Source: Pseudomonadota bacterium (GTDB lineage Bacteria; Pseudomonadota; Alphaproteobacteria; Sphingomonadales; Sphingomonadaceae). From it: DNA of 64,000 nucleotides. The translations under genes were made by a program, and so were the position numbers. The stretch covers positions 85,625 through 149,624 of the forward strand of contig JAEXAY010000008.1 of NCBI GenBank assembly GCA_023457895.1, given 5' to 3'. Under the pieces are notes generated by a model. The model was not told the origin of the DNA. It did no database searches and saw only the letters and a list, made by a program, of their open reading frames with translations. This document shows, one piece after another, positions 9,626 through 18,685 of the stretch (the stretch's first letter is position 1; every line of letters begins with the position of its first letter).

Positions 9626-10084
9626 TTAACGCGAAGCCGTCGCCGTGCGATAGGGCACGAACTTGCCATAGGAGCAGGCGCCGCCCTGCATGCCGGTGGT
9701 GCGATCGACCATGTGAATGATGTCGCCATCGCATTGCTGGCTGCCGAATGTGCGCACGACCATGATGTCATTGTCGCGCGCAAGGCCCGGACAGCTACCG
9801 CGCAGGTCATTGCGATAAACGAGGTTCTTCGACACGCGATAGAGGATGATCGAATCCGACACCTTGATCGAATTGTCGAGGTCTGTGCTACTGACGCAGC
9901 TCACCGGATTTCCTGCCGCCTTGCCTGCCAGATGCTTTTGCATCAGCGCGGTCTGCTTTTCGCTGAGCTGCGCCGCGCCGCCGTCGACGCCGCCATACCA
10001 GCCATTACCCGCGCAACCTGCCAGTGCCAGAACCGTACCGGCTATTGCGGCGGTTTTCATCCATCCTGTCATGCTGATCTTCAT
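9626..10084 (-). CDS. Lipoprotein of unknown function (DUF6491-like)
   Basis: A 152-aa predicted lipoprotein. The signal peptide ends in LALAGC (lipid Cys24). The body contains the order VSCVSSTDLDNSIKVSD, SKNLVYRNDLRGSCPGL and ACSYGKF. This cysteine and RNDLRGSC pattern reminds me of the small sphingomonad lipoproteins annotated as DUF6491, a family of unknown function; that link is from memory. A GGGAG Shine-Dalgarno lies 7 bp before the ATG at 10084. It is a single gene, convergent with the acyl-CoA synthetase. Confidence 0.75.
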   Translation of the reverse strand: MKISMTGWMKTAAIAGTVLALAGCAGNGWYGGVDGGAAQLSEKQTALMQKHLAGKAAGNPVSCVSSTDLDNSIKVSDSIILYRVSKNLVYRNDLRGSCPGLARDNDIMVVRTFGSQQCDGDIIHMVDRTTGMQGGACSYGKFVPYRTATASR

Positions 10085-10172
10085 CGTGCGACTCCCATCC
10101 TCTCTGGGCCGAAAAGCTGCTCCATTTTACATGAATATAGGATGTATTGTGAGATGCGCCAAGCGGGCGGAA

Positions 10173-10898
10173 TCAAAAAGCATCCTTGGCGGCGCGGCGT
10201 GCAGCAAGTTCACCAGAATCGCGTGCGCGCATGAAGGGATTGGTCGCCTGTTCGAGCGCGATGGTGGTGGGCACGGTCGCCTCATCGCGTGCGCGCATCG
10301 CATCAACCTCGGCGAGGCGCGCGGCGATGGCCGCGTTGTCCGGCTCGGCGGTTGCCGCGAAACGGGCATTGGAAAGCGTATATTCATGTGCGCAGTAGAC
10401 ACGCGTTTCGGGCGGCAATGCCGCGAAACGCTGCATCGCGTCGAACATCTGTTCAGCGGTGCCCTCGAACAGGCGGCCGCAGCCCATGGCGAACAGCGTA
10501 TCGCCGCAGAACAGGGCGGCCTCGGAAGGCAGATGATAGGCGATATGTCCCGCCGTGTGCGCCGGCACTTCCATCACCCTGGCTTCGACCGCGCCGAGCC
10601 TGACGATATCGCCCTCGCCCACCTTCCGGTCGAGCGTCGGGATGCGTTCGGCCTCGGCGGCGGGCCCTGTGATGATGCAGCCGGTCGCCTCGCGGATCGC
10701 AGCGTTGCCGCCGGTGTGATCGGGATGCCAGTGCGTGTTCCAGATCTGGGTGATAGTCCAGCCTCGCTCTGCCGCCGCGTCCAGCACCGGCTCTGCCATC
10801 GCAGGGTCGATCACCGCCGTTTCGCCGCTAGCTACCTCATGGGCGAGCCAGACATAGTTGTCGGACAGAACGGGGATGCGGACGATCTCGATCGCCAT
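10173..10898 (-). CDS. gloB: Hydroxyacylglutathione hydrolase (glyoxalase II)
   Basis: Hydrolyses S-lactoylglutathione to lactate and glutathione, the second step of methylglyoxal removal. The 241-aa protein is a metallo-beta-lactamase fold enzyme with THWHPDHTGG (residues 55-64) giving the metal ligands. VPAHTAGH, FCGDTLFAMGCGRLFEG and YCAHEYT supply the others, and the C-terminal helical domain ends in RARDSGELAARRAAKDAF. The ATG at 10898 is chosen because it shares one base with the gloA stop (TGATG); an ATG six bases upstream at 10904 is possible. It forms an operon with gloA. Confidence 0.95.
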   Translation of the reverse strand: MAIEIVRIPVLSDNYVWLAHEVASGETAVIDPAMAEPVLDAAAERGWTITQIWNTHWHPDHTGGNAAIREATGCIITGPAAEAERIPTLDRKVGEGDIVRLGAVEARVMEVPAHTAGHIAYHLPSEAALFCGDTLFAMGCGRLFEGTAEQMFDAMQRFAALPPETRVYCAHEYTLSNARFAATAEPDNAAIAARLAEVDAMRARDEATVPTTIALEQATNPFMRARDSGELAARRAAKDAF

Positions 10899-11335
10899 CA
10901 CCATTCTCCCGTGTTCGGCATCGACGCCCAGGGCTCCTGCGGTTCGAGATGGCCGTCCTGGAGCAACTCGACCGAGATATTGTCGGGCGTGCGGATGAAG
11001 GCCATGTGCCCGTCGCGCGGCGGACGGTTGATCGTGACACCCGCGTCCATCAGCCGCTGACAGGTTTCGTAGATATTATCGACGCGGTAGGCGAGGTGGC
11101 CGAAATTACGCCCGCCGGCGTAGCTTTCGCCGGCGCTGCCATCTTCGGGCGGCCAGTTATATGTGAGTTCCACCTCGGCTATGCCTTCTTCTCCTGGACA
11201 GGCGAGGAAGATCAGCGTGAAGCGCCCCGCCTCGCTGTCGAACCGGCGCACTTCCTTGAGGCCGATCAGTTCGAAGAAGCGCAGTGTCGCATCAGGGTCG
11301 GTGACCCTGATCATGGTGTGCAGATAGCTGGTCAT
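10898..11335 (-). CDS. gloA: Lactoylglutathione lyase (glyoxalase I)
   Basis: Isomerises the methylglyoxal-glutathione hemithioacetal to S-lactoylglutathione. The 145-aa protein has two beta-alpha-beta-beta-beta VOC halves. Metal ligand candidates are the His in YLHTMIRV at the N-terminus, Glu in VELTYNW, His in NFGHLAYRV, and Glu in ISVELLQ. First gene of the gloA-gloB operon, coupled by an overlapping stop and start. The substrate assignment rests on family likeness and on the gloB neighbour. Confidence 0.92.
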   Translation of the reverse strand: MTSYLHTMIRVTDPDATLRFFELIGLKEVRRFDSEAGRFTLIFLACPGEEGIAEVELTYNWPPEDGSAGESYAGGRNFGHLAYRVDNIYETCQRLMDAGVTINRPPRDGHMAFIRTPDNISVELLQDGHLEPQEPWASMPNTGEW

Positions 11336-11468
11336 GGCATTCCTTGCTCAATTGATCGATATTTTAGAACGGTTCATCGTGCATTCACGCTATTTCAATT
11401 ACGCTACGTTACATCCGTGTTTCCAATTCGCGGATCTATCAGAAACCAGTCTTCCAGGGAAACCCGCC

Positions 11469-12230
11469 ATGCCGGAAAATGCCCCCGTTTCGTCCGACCC
11501 CGCCCCCGCCTCCCGTTTTTCCTGGATCGCGGATCGCAACAAGACCCTGCTCGCCGCCGCAGCGATCCTCGGCCTTTCGACCGCAATAGGCGGCTATCTG
11601 CTGGGCGACGGACTGGTGCGGGCACGGTCGGTCGACCGTGCCGTTACGGTGCGCGGTCTGGCTGAAAAGGATGTTGTGGCCGATCTGGCCAGCTGGACGA
11701 TTGCCTATTCGGCGAGCGCGCCGGATCTTTCCACGGCGCAGAACAAGATCGAGGCCGATACCGCCGCGATCCGCTCTTATTTCGCCAGACTCGGCTTTCC
11801 CGCCGAAGCGCTGGTTCCGGCGGGCGTCAATGTGTCGAGCTATACCAATGACGGCGTCACCACCACGACGGTCAACCAGCGCATGCAATTCCGCACGACG
11901 GACGTGAAACGCGCCCAGACCGCGGCTGCCCGCCAGTCCGAACTGGTCCGCGCGGGCGTCAGTCTCGCTGAAGGCTCGTCGATGACCTACAACTACACCA
12001 AGCTCAACGACATCAAGTCGGGCATGGTTGCCGAAGCCACCAAGGACGCGCGCAAGGTGGCCGAGCAATTCGCCCGCGACAGCGGCGCATCGGTCGGCGC
12101 GATCAAGCAGGCGAGCCAGGGCTATTTCGAAATCAACGCCCGCGACGGCACCGGCGAAGGCTATGGCGTCGCCGATACGCCCTTCAAGAAAGTGCGTGTG
12201 GTGACGACGGTGGATTATTATCTGAAGTAA
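11469..12230 (+). CDS. SIMPL-domain (DUF541) membrane-anchored protein
   Basis: A 253-aa periplasmic protein of the SIMPL (DUF541) family, whose role is poorly defined; some members respond to oxidative stress. One transmembrane segment near residues 27-46 (LLAAAAILGLSTAIGGYLLG) anchors it, followed by AVTVRGLAEKDVVADLASWTI, the start of the SIMPL domain, which runs to the end (VRVVTTVDYYLK). The ATG at 11469 is preferred; the open frame upstream to 11334 overlaps the gloA promoter region. Divergent from gloA. A second SIMPL protein is encoded at 17215-17949. Confidence 0.85.
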   Translation: MPENAPVSSDPAPASRFSWIADRNKTLLAAAAILGLSTAIGGYLLGDGLVRARSVDRAVTVRGLAEKDVVADLASWTIAYSASAPDLSTAQNKIEADTAAIRSYFARLGFPAEALVPAGVNVSSYTNDGVTTTTVNQRMQFRTTDVKRAQTAAARQSELVRAGVSLAEGSSMTYNYTKLNDIKSGMVAEATKDARKVAEQFARDSGASVGAIKQASQGYFEINARDGTGEGYGVADTPFKKVRVVTTVDYYLK

Positions 12231-12262
12231 GGCTCCCCTATTCCTATTTTCTCTTCGTCATG

Positions 12263-12337
12263 CTGAACTTGTTTCAGGGTCTATAAGGCACGGGTCTCCC
12301 GATCACATGGGGCCTATGGACCCTGAAACAAGTTCAG
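12263..12337. repeat. 75-bp palindromic repeat, family A copy 2
   Basis: Arms 12263-12285 and 12315-12337 are inverted copies matching at 22 of 23 bases, sharing the core CTGAACTTGTTTCAG with the element at 1415-1488. It sits between the convergent ends of the SIMPL gene and the TPR gene. The remainder of the 169-bp gap shows nothing further. Confidence 0.9.
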
Positions 12338-12399
12338 GGTGACGCGTGAATGGGAAGGCGCGCGATGCTGCGTCCTGCAAGTGCAGGAACACGGGCGGA

Positions 12400-13161
12400 T
12401 TAAGGCTTCGGCGATACCGCAGCCCTCGCCGGACCCAATTGCGCGAGATGCGCTTCAGCCGTCCGGGCGGTCGCGCCTTGTGGCTCAAGATCGATCGCGG
12501 CCTGCCAGTTCTTGCGGGCACCCGCCTCGTCACCGGCGCTGATGGCGATATTCCCGGCCTCAAGCGCGATCGCCGGATCCTTTGCCGCAAGACGCGCCGC
12601 CGTCGCAATGTCCGCCCTGGCGCGCACGAGGTCGCCCTCACGCCGCGCCAGCGTGGCTGAAAGCAGCCAGCCGAGGGGGTCCTGCGGCACCAGATTGTGC
12701 GCCTGTTCAAGATCGGTCCTGGCCTTCGCCATGTCGCCGCCCGCCGCATAAGCGCGGGCGCGGTCGATATGCAGTTCGCCCAGCGCCTCGCCGGTCAGCT
12801 GCCCCGTCGCAACCGCCTTGTCGAGGAACGCAATAGCCTTCGCAGGGTCACGCGCGATCAGCGCGGCATTGCCCGCCTGCGCCCACAGCTTGCCGGTCTG
12901 GTCCGATTGGATTCCGGCCGCCAACAGCGCCGCCTGCTCATAGGCCGCCATTGCGGCGGCCGCATTGCCCGCCCTGAACTGGGCAAAGCCAAGGCATTGC
13001 CGCGCCTGCCAGCCGCCGCCCTTGCCGCTCCATGCACTGGCTTCGGCGATGCCCGACGGTGCGTCCTCCCCCGCCAGCCGCATGCACTCGGCCCGTTTCA
13101 CCTCATCCATCGTCGGCAACGAGGCGGGCGATTGCATCAGGAGGAGGAGCGGCAGGAACAT
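12400..13161 (-). CDS. Exported tetratricopeptide-repeat protein
   Basis: A 253-aa protein made almost wholly of degenerate TPR helices from about residue 50 on (for example AGNAAAAMAAYEQAALLAAG, ARDPAKAIAFLDKAVATGQ, AGDMAKARTDLEQAHNLVPQ), a fold used for protein contacts. The N-terminus MFLPLLLLMQSPASL is a short hydrophobic stretch that could be a signal sequence. It is the last of five minus-strand genes starting at leuC, seven bases after the start-side neighbour's stop. Partner unknown. Confidence 0.8.
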   Translation of the reverse strand: MFLPLLLLMQSPASLPTMDEVKRAECMRLAGEDAPSGIAEASAWSGKGGGWQARQCLGFAQFRAGNAAAAMAAYEQAALLAAGIQSDQTGKLWAQAGNAALIARDPAKAIAFLDKAVATGQLTGEALGELHIDRARAYAAGGDMAKARTDLEQAHNLVPQDPLGWLLSATLARREGDLVRARADIATAARLAAKDPAIALEAGNIAISAGDEAGARKNWQAAIDLEPQGATARTAEAHLAQLGPARAAVSPKP

Positions 13162-13168
13162 GGTGAAG

Positions 13169-13921
13169 CTATCCCGGTTGGTTCATCATTTCGGACGCTG
13201 TCGCGATGAGGATTGCGATATCCTCCGGCCGCGACAGGCGGTGGTCGCCGTCCTTAATCAGCCGCGTCTGCACATCGGATGAACGCAAGGCCGCGGCAAG
13301 CGTGAGGCTCACTTCCCACGGCACGTCCTCGTCGGCCTGCCCGTGGAGCAGCCGCACCGGGCCATCAAACGCGATTTCCTCGTCGAGCAGCCGGTTGGCC
13401 TCACCCGACTGCCAGAAGGCAGCGGTGGTGACATAGGGTTCGTCGGAATAGTCCGAATGCTCCTCGAGTGTACCCCCCGAACGGAACAGCGCCTTCTGCG
13501 CCTCGTCGAACCCCCAGTCGGTGAAGTCGGGCGCGGCCGCGATACCGATGAGGCCACGCACCTGTCCGGGACGCGCCAGCGCCACCAGCAGCATGAGCCA
13601 GCCGCCCATCGACGAGCCCGTGACCACCAGCGGCGCATCAGGGTTCAGCACCGCGTCCACCACTGCCAGCACATCATCGCGCCAGCTTGTCAGCGTCCCG
13701 TCGCGAAACGCACCCTCGCTCTCACCGCACCCGGCATAATCGAGCAACAGGATATTGTGATCCGTCTCTACCGCCCATTGATACAGCGCGATCGCCTTGC
13801 CGCCCGCCATGTCGGACATGTAACCGGGCAGAAACACCAGCGTGGCCTCGCCCTTGCGGGCGGCGTGATGACGATAGGCGAGGGCGGGCTGGCCGGGGCG
13901 GGAAAGGAACTGCGTGGTCAT
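13169..13921 (-). CDS. Alpha/beta hydrolase, ABHD10-like
   Basis: A 250-aa serine hydrolase. Catalytic residues visible are Ser104 in GSSMGG, Asp in LLHGQADEDVPW (Asp197 or Asp199) and His227 in DGDHRLS. LPGYMSDMAGGKA, LDYAGCGES and LLHG..D..VPW closely resemble mammalian mitochondrial ABHD10, an acyl-protein thioesterase and acyl-glucuronide esterase. S-deacylation or ester cleavage is therefore a fair guess. It lies 51 bp downstream of the oxidoreductase and 7 bp before the TPR gene, in the leuC-led run. Confidence 0.88.
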   Translation of the reverse strand: MTTQFLSRPGQPALAYRHHAARKGEATLVFLPGYMSDMAGGKAIALYQWAVETDHNILLLDYAGCGESEGAFRDGTLTSWRDDVLAVVDAVLNPDAPLVVTGSSMGGWLMLLVALARPGQVRGLIGIAAAPDFTDWGFDEAQKALFRSGGTLEEHSDYSDEPYVTTAAFWQSGEANRLLDEEIAFDGPVRLLHGQADEDVPWEVSLTLAAALRSSDVQTRLIKDGDHRLSRPEDIAILIATASEMMNQPG

Positions 13922-13972
13922 GCGGTCCGTCTTGCCACGCTTTCCGGTGGCGCGCCAGCCAGGCCGCAGCGC

Positions 13973-14968
13973 CTAGATCGTCACCACCAGCTTGCCGATT
14001 GCACTGCGGTTGCCGAGTTCGCGGATCGCTTCGGCGCCTTGCGCGAGCGGATAGGTTGCGGTGACACGCGGGCGGATATGACCATCTTCCCACATGGCGA
14101 ACAGCCGAGTGACGTGGGCACGGTTGGCCTGCGGGTCGCGCGCGGCAAAGGCGCCCCAGAACACGCCGCAGACATCGCAGCTCTTGAGCAGCGTCAAGTT
14201 GAGCGGCAGCCGCGGGATTCCGGCCGGGAAGCCGACGACGAGGTAGCGCCCTTCCCATGCGATCGAGCGCAGCGCGGGCTCGCAATAATCGCCGCCGACC
14301 GCATCATAGATCACGTCGGCGCCGTTGGGACCGACTGCCGCCTTGAATGCGTCGGCGAGCGCCTTAGACTGATCCTTTTCGAACGGCGCACGGCCATAGA
14401 TCAAGACCTCGTCGGCCCCGGCCGACTTGGCCGCATTGGCCTTTTCCTCGCTCGAAACGGCGGCGACCACGCGCGCACCGAACGCCTTGCCGAGTTCGAC
14501 GGCCGCTAGCCCAACCCCGCCCGCCGCGCCGAGCACGAGCAACGTCTGCCCCTGCTTCAGATGCCCGCGGTCGAGCAGCGCATGGATCGAGGTGCCATAG
14601 GTCATAAGGAGGGCAGAACCTTCCTCGAAGCTGCGGCCTTCGGGCAGCTTGAAGGCGCGCGCCGGCTGCACCACCAGCTGTTCGGCAAGGCCGCCATGCC
14701 CCGTCATTGCGATGATACGGTCGCCCACCGCATAATCGGTCACGCCCTCACCCACCGCGCTGACGATACCCGCAATTTCGCTCCCTGGCGCGAAGGGGCG
14801 TTCGGGCTTGAACTGATATTTATCCTCGATGATCAGCGTGTCGGGAAAATTGATCGAACAGGCCTTGACGTCGACCAGCATTTCTCCCGGGCCCGCGACC
14901 GGCGCGGCGACATCCTCCAGCACCAGTGTTTCAGGGCCACCGACTGACTTCGACAGCAAGGCTTTCAT
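13973..14968 (-). CDS. NADPH:quinone oxidoreductase-like MDR protein
   Basis: A 331-aa medium-chain reductase of the zinc-free quinone oxidoreductase branch. It has the N-terminal GroES-like fold (VDVKACSINFPDTLIIEDKY, PFAPGSEIAGIV) and the NADPH site LVLGAAGGVGLAAVELGKAFGARVVAA. AVGGDYCEPALRSIAWEGR and a C-terminal TYPLAQGAEAIRELGNR follow. No catalytic zinc ligands are seen. The start at 14968 (MKALLSKSVG) is the family start; the frame stays open upstream across leuD. It follows leuD by 25 bp, probably on the same transcript, without a known link to leucine synthesis. Confidence 0.9.
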   Translation of the reverse strand: MKALLSKSVGGPETLVLEDVAAPVAGPGEMLVDVKACSINFPDTLIIEDKYQFKPERPFAPGSEIAGIVSAVGEGVTDYAVGDRIIAMTGHGGLAEQLVVQPARAFKLPEGRSFEEGSALLMTYGTSIHALLDRGHLKQGQTLLVLGAAGGVGLAAVELGKAFGARVVAAVSSEEKANAAKSAGADEVLIYGRAPFEKDQSKALADAFKAAVGPNGADVIYDAVGGDYCEPALRSIAWEGRYLVVGFPAGIPRLPLNLTLLKSCDVCGVFWGAFAARDPQANRAHVTRLFAMWEDGHIRPRVTATYPLAQGAEAIRELGNRSAIGKLVVTI

Positions 14969-14993
14969 GATCGTTACGCTCCTTTTTGCGCGC

Positions 14994-15587
14994 TCAATCC
15001 GTGACCGGTGCCATAAACGGGCGCGCGTCCGCAACCCTGGCTTCATAGGCATCGATCGCCGTAGCGTCAGCAAGCGTCAGACCAATCTCGTCGAGCCCTC
15101 CGACAAGGCAGCTCTTGCGGAACGGATCAATTTCGAACTCGAACCGGTCCTGGTAGGGGGTCGTGACCGTTTGCGATTCGAGGTCGACATGGATGGGATC
15201 GGTCCTGGCGACCTCCATCAGCCGGTCGACCGCCGCCTGTGGCAGCACCACGGTGACAATCCCGTTCTTGAACGCGTTGCCGGAGAAGATGTCGGAAAAA
15301 CTCGGCGCGATAACCGCTTTCACCCCCATGTCGGTGAGAGCCCAGGCGGCATGCTCGCGCGAGGAACCGCAGCCGAAATTGTCACCCGCAATGAGGATCG
15401 GCGCACCGGCATATTCGGGATCGTCGAATATATTGCCTTCCTCGGCGCGCACGCTTTCAAACGCACCCTTGCCAAGGCCGGTGCGGCTGATCGTCTTGAG
15501 CCATTCGGCCGGGATGATGACATCGGTATCGACATTCTTGCGCCCGAACGGATAGGCGCGGCCTTCCACGGTAGTGATGGGGTTCAT
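14994..15587 (-). CDS. leuD: 3-isopropylmalate dehydratase small subunit
   Basis: Swivel-domain subunit of isopropylmalate isomerase, which converts 2- to 3-isopropylmalate in leucine synthesis. The 197-aa product has the expected R-KNVDTDVIIPAEWLK, DNFGCGSSREHAAWAL and IAPSFSDIFSGNAFKNG motifs. The ATG overlaps the leuC stop by four bases (ATGA), so the two subunits are translationally coupled. Confidence 0.96.
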   Translation of the reverse strand: MNPITTVEGRAYPFGRKNVDTDVIIPAEWLKTISRTGLGKGAFESVRAEEGNIFDDPEYAGAPILIAGDNFGCGSSREHAAWALTDMGVKAVIAPSFSDIFSGNAFKNGIVTVVLPQAAVDRLMEVARTDPIHVDLESQTVTTPYQDRFEFEIDPFRKSCLVGGLDEIGLTLADATAIDAYEARVADARPFMAPVTD

Positions 15588-17017
15588 CGGATCAGCTCCC
15601 GCACATCAGTAAGTTTGCCCGTTACCGCCGCTGCAGCGGCCATAGCGGGGCTGACAAGATGGGTCCGCGCGCCGGGCCCCTGGCGGCCGACGAAATTTCG
15701 GTTCGAGGTGGAGGCGCAACGTTCGCCGGCCGGCACCTTGTCGGGATTCATGCCGAGACAGGCGGAACAGCCCGGTTCGCGCCATTCGAACCCTGCCTCG
15801 GTAAAGATGCGGTCGAGACCTTCTTCTTCGGCCTGACGCTTGACGAGGCCAGAGCCGGGCACGACGATCGCCCATTTGATGTTACCCGCCTTCTTGCGGC
15901 CCTTGAGCACGGCGGCGGCGGCGCGCAAATCCTCGATGCGGCTGTTGGTGCAGCTGCCGATGAAGATATTCTGCACCTCGACCTCGCTAAGCGGGGTTCC
16001 CGGTTCCAGCCCCATATAGGCAAGGCTCTTGGCGGCCGCTTCCTGCTTCGACGGATCGGCGAAGCTCGCGGGGTCCGGAACGACGCCGCTGATCGGCACC
16101 ACATCTTCCGGACTGGTGCCCCAGGTGACGCTCGGCGCGATGTCGGCAGCGTCAATCACCACTACCTTGTCATAGGTCGCACCCGGATCGGTCGCGAGGC
16201 TCTTCCAATAGGCCACCGCCTTGTCCCAGTCCGCGCCCTTCGGCGCCATCGGTCGGCCCTTGAGATAGGCGAAGGTGGTTTCGTCGGGCGCGATCAGACC
16301 AGCGCGCGCGCCATGTTCGATCGCCATGTTGGAGACGGTGAGCCGCCCTTCGACCGACAGCGCGCGGATCGCGCTCCCGGTATATTCGATCACATGGCCG
16401 GTGCCACCCGACGCGCCGAGCACGCCGGTGATGTGGAGAACAATGTCTTTCGCCGAAACGCCGGGCGCCACTTCACCTTCGACCCGCACTTCCATGGTCT
16501 TCGACCGGGAGAGCAGCAGGGTTTGCGTGGCGAGCACATGCTCGACCTCGCTCGTCCCGATGCCGAAGGCAAGCGCGCCAAGACCGCCGTGCGAGGCGGT
16601 GTGGCTGTCGCCACAGACGATGGTGGTGCCGGGAAGCGAAAACCCCTGTTCGGGGCCGACGACATGGACGATCCCCTGTTCGGGCGCCGCCGCGTCGATA
16701 TAGCGAATGCCAAAGGCGGGCGCGTTGGCCTCCAGCGCCTCGAGTTGCTGGGCGCTTTCAGGGTCGGCAATCGGGATTTTCTTTCCGGCGCTGTCGAGCC
16801 GCGGCGTCGTCGGAAGGTTATGATCGGGTACCGCGAGCGTGAGGTCGGGGCGGCGCACCGTGCGGCCATTGGCGCGCAGTCCCTCGAACGCCTGAGGGCT
16901 GGTCACCTCGTGGACGAGATGACGGTCGATATAGACGATGCTGGTGCCATCGTCGCGGGTCGAGACGACATGGGCGTCCCAGATTTTTTCGTACAAGGTG
17001 CGGGGCTTCTGAGTCAT
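15584..17017 (-). CDS. leuC: 3-isopropylmalate dehydratase large subunit
   Basis: Aconitase-family subunit carrying the catalytic 4Fe-4S cluster. The 477-aa protein has VVCGDSHTASHGGLGALAFG-type and IGSCTNSR motifs and the closely spaced pair GCSACLGMN, which together give the three cluster cysteines. N-terminus MTQKPRTLYEKIWDAH is the family start. First gene of the run leuC-leuD-oxidoreductase-hydrolase-TPR. The 197 bp upstream contain no leader peptide with repeated Leu codons that I can see, so attenuation is not indicated. Confidence 0.97.
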   Translation of the reverse strand: MTQKPRTLYEKIWDAHVVSTRDDGTSIVYIDRHLVHEVTSPQAFEGLRANGRTVRRPDLTLAVPDHNLPTTPRLDSAGKKIPIADPESAQQLEALEANAPAFGIRYIDAAAPEQGIVHVVGPEQGFSLPGTTIVCGDSHTASHGGLGALAFGIGTSEVEHVLATQTLLLSRSKTMEVRVEGEVAPGVSAKDIVLHITGVLGASGGTGHVIEYTGSAIRALSVEGRLTVSNMAIEHGARAGLIAPDETTFAYLKGRPMAPKGADWDKAVAYWKSLATDPGATYDKVVVIDAADIAPSVTWGTSPEDVVPISGVVPDPASFADPSKQEAAAKSLAYMGLEPGTPLSEVEVQNIFIGSCTNSRIEDLRAAAAVLKGRKKAGNIKWAIVVPGSGLVKRQAEEEGLDRIFTEAGFEWREPGCSACLGMNPDKVPAGERCASTSNRNFVGRQGPGARTHLVSPAMAAAAAVTGKLTDVRELIR

Positions 17018-17214
17018 ATTCTGGCCTTAGGCCGCGTGGTTCGCGCAATCAACCACCTTATTGTGCGACTGCGAAGATGCGGCCGGAGTTCCACTCTTCC
17101 TTCGGCCGGGACGATCGAAGGCGCCTAAGCAGTTTACGGGTAACAAACCGCGACAATGCACACTTGTGGGCGTACCGCCTTTTACCACGCCCCAAAGGGA
17201 GGATGTCAGTGCTG

Positions 17215-17949
17215 TTAGTTCCGCACGAGCGCGAAATCGACCTGCACCGCGACCTCGGCTTGCTCGAGGCCCGGACGGATGGGCGGCGCGGCAACCGGAG
17301 CGGCGGCATTGGCGGCCTGTTCCGCCATCGGATAAGGCTCCGGCGGGCCGCCGACCTGCCCGCCGTCGCGGATGATGAGCACGCGGTCGATCTTCAATCC
17401 TGCCGCCTCGGCATAGGCTTCGGCGCGGGTACGCGCAGCCTTGTAGGCGGCGGCGTAGGCGGACTTGGTCGCCGCCTCGCGGTCGGATACGATCAAGTCG
17501 GGGCCGGACATGATATTGGCGCCTGCGCCTGTCGCGGCGGCCACCGCGTCCGATGCCTTTTTCCCTTCCTCATCGAGCTGGCGGATGCGCACCGAAACAC
17601 TGTTCTGCGCCTCGAACCGGCCCTTGTTCGGTCCCCAGTCGAGCCGGTTGATGGTGAGGTTGGTGGTGCGGATGTCGTCGCGCGCGACGCCGGTGGCCTC
17701 GATCGCGGCGACCACCTTGTTCATCTTCTGCGCATTGGCCTCGCTGGCCGCCGGTCCGGTCGCGGCAATCGCCGAAACCCCCGCGGTAAAGCGCGCCTCA
17801 TCGGGACGGTTTTCGGCGCGGCCCGAGGCCTGCACCTGCAGCAGCGTCTCGTCGCGGTCGAGCCCGCGCGGGTCGGCGGGCTTGTCGCAGCCCGCCAGCA
17901 TCAGCGCCGGGCCAGCCAGCAGGACAAGCGGAAAATTGAAACGCATCAT
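17215..17949 (-). CDS. SIMPL-domain (DUF541) lipoprotein
   Basis: A 244-aa SIMPL-family protein exported as a lipoprotein: hydrophobic N-terminus and lipobox LMLAGC. The domain begins at LLQVQASGRAENRPDEARF and includes IRTTNLTINRLDW and the C-terminal VAVQVDFALVRN. Three in-phase ATGs lie close together; a GAGGAG Shine-Dalgarno directly abuts the ATG at 17955 but is six bases from the ATG at 17949, so 17949 is preferred. Second family member in the window (see 11469-12230) and more distant than a recent duplicate. Confidence 0.85.
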   Translation of the reverse strand: MMRFNFPLVLLAGPALMLAGCDKPADPRGLDRDETLLQVQASGRAENRPDEARFTAGVSAIAATGPAASEANAQKMNKVVAAIEATGVARDDIRTTNLTINRLDWGPNKGRFEAQNSVSVRIRQLDEEGKKASDAVAAATGAGANIMSGPDLIVSDREAATKSAYAAAYKAARTRAEAYAEAAGLKIDRVLIIRDGGQVGGPPEPYPMAEQAANAAAPVAAPPIRPGLEQAEVAVQVDFALVRN

Positions 17950-18063
17950 TGCCATCTCCTCATGCCTGAGCGTCGTCCGTGACAAACGCAGAACCGGCCA
18001 TTTCTATCCGCTTTCCTTTATCCACTTTCCTTCTGGCGCGCTTGCCCCTAAGGGCGCCGCAGC

Positions 18064-18633
18064 ATGAACGCGCTCCTCATCTCCACCCTGATCGTGGCAC
18101 TCGCCGAAATGGGCGACAAGACGCAATTGCTCGCGATTCTGCTGGCAACGCGGTTCAGGCGACCGGGACCGATCATTGCCGGGATTTTCGTCGCAACGCT
18201 CGCCAATCACGCGATGGCGGCGGGGGTCGGCATGTGGGCGTCGAAGCTGCTCGAATCGCATTGGTTCAACTATGCGGTGGCGGTCTCCTTCATCGCGATG
18301 GCGGCGTGGACGCTGATCCCCGACAAGGAAGATGACGAGGCGGCGCAGGGCGGGCGCTTTGGCCCGTTCCTGACCACCACCATCGCCTTCTTCCTTGTCG
18401 AGATGGGTGACAAGACGCAGGTCGCCACCATCGCGCTCGGCGCCCGCTTCGGCGACATGTTGTGGGTCACCATGGGCACGACGCTCGGCATGATGATTGC
18501 CAATGTGCCGGCGGTGTTCCTCGGCCACGAACTGATCAAGCGCGTGCCGATGCGCACGGTGCAGGTGATCGCGGCGCTGTTGTTCCTGGTGCTGGGGCTG
18601 TGGCTTCTCGCGCAGACCGCGGGCTGGCTGTAG
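18064..18633 (+). CDS. GDT1/TMEM165-family cation exporter (probable Mn2+)
   Basis: A 189-aa integral membrane protein with about six transmembrane segments in two homologous halves. Each half carries the family signature E-x-G-D-K-T (EMGDKT at residues 15-20 and 113-118) that lines the ion path. Bacterial relatives export manganese and eukaryotic ones exchange Ca2+/Mn2+ for protons. Full length for the family. The leader is too short and lacks the features of a yybP-ykoY manganese riboswitch, so regulation is not visible. Divergent from the SIMPL lipoprotein. Confidence 0.92.
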   Translation: MNALLISTLIVALAEMGDKTQLLAILLATRFRRPGPIIAGIFVATLANHAMAAGVGMWASKLLESHWFNYAVAVSFIAMAAWTLIPDKEDDEAAQGGRFGPFLTTTIAFFLVEMGDKTQVATIALGARFGDMLWVTMGTTLGMMIANVPAVFLGHELIKRVPMRTVQVIAALLFLVLGLWLLAQTAGWL

Positions 18634-18685
18634 CTATCAGTAATTTATAATCCCCGGTTTGAACCGGGAACCCGTCTCCGGGCTC

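Noticed and set aside
15659..17128. Long plus-strand frame opposite leuC
   Set aside because: Antisense shadow; no motifs and no start signal.
17986..18063. yybP-ykoY manganese riboswitch before the GDT1-family transporter
   Set aside because: The 78-bp gap is too short and lacks the conserved junction sequences.
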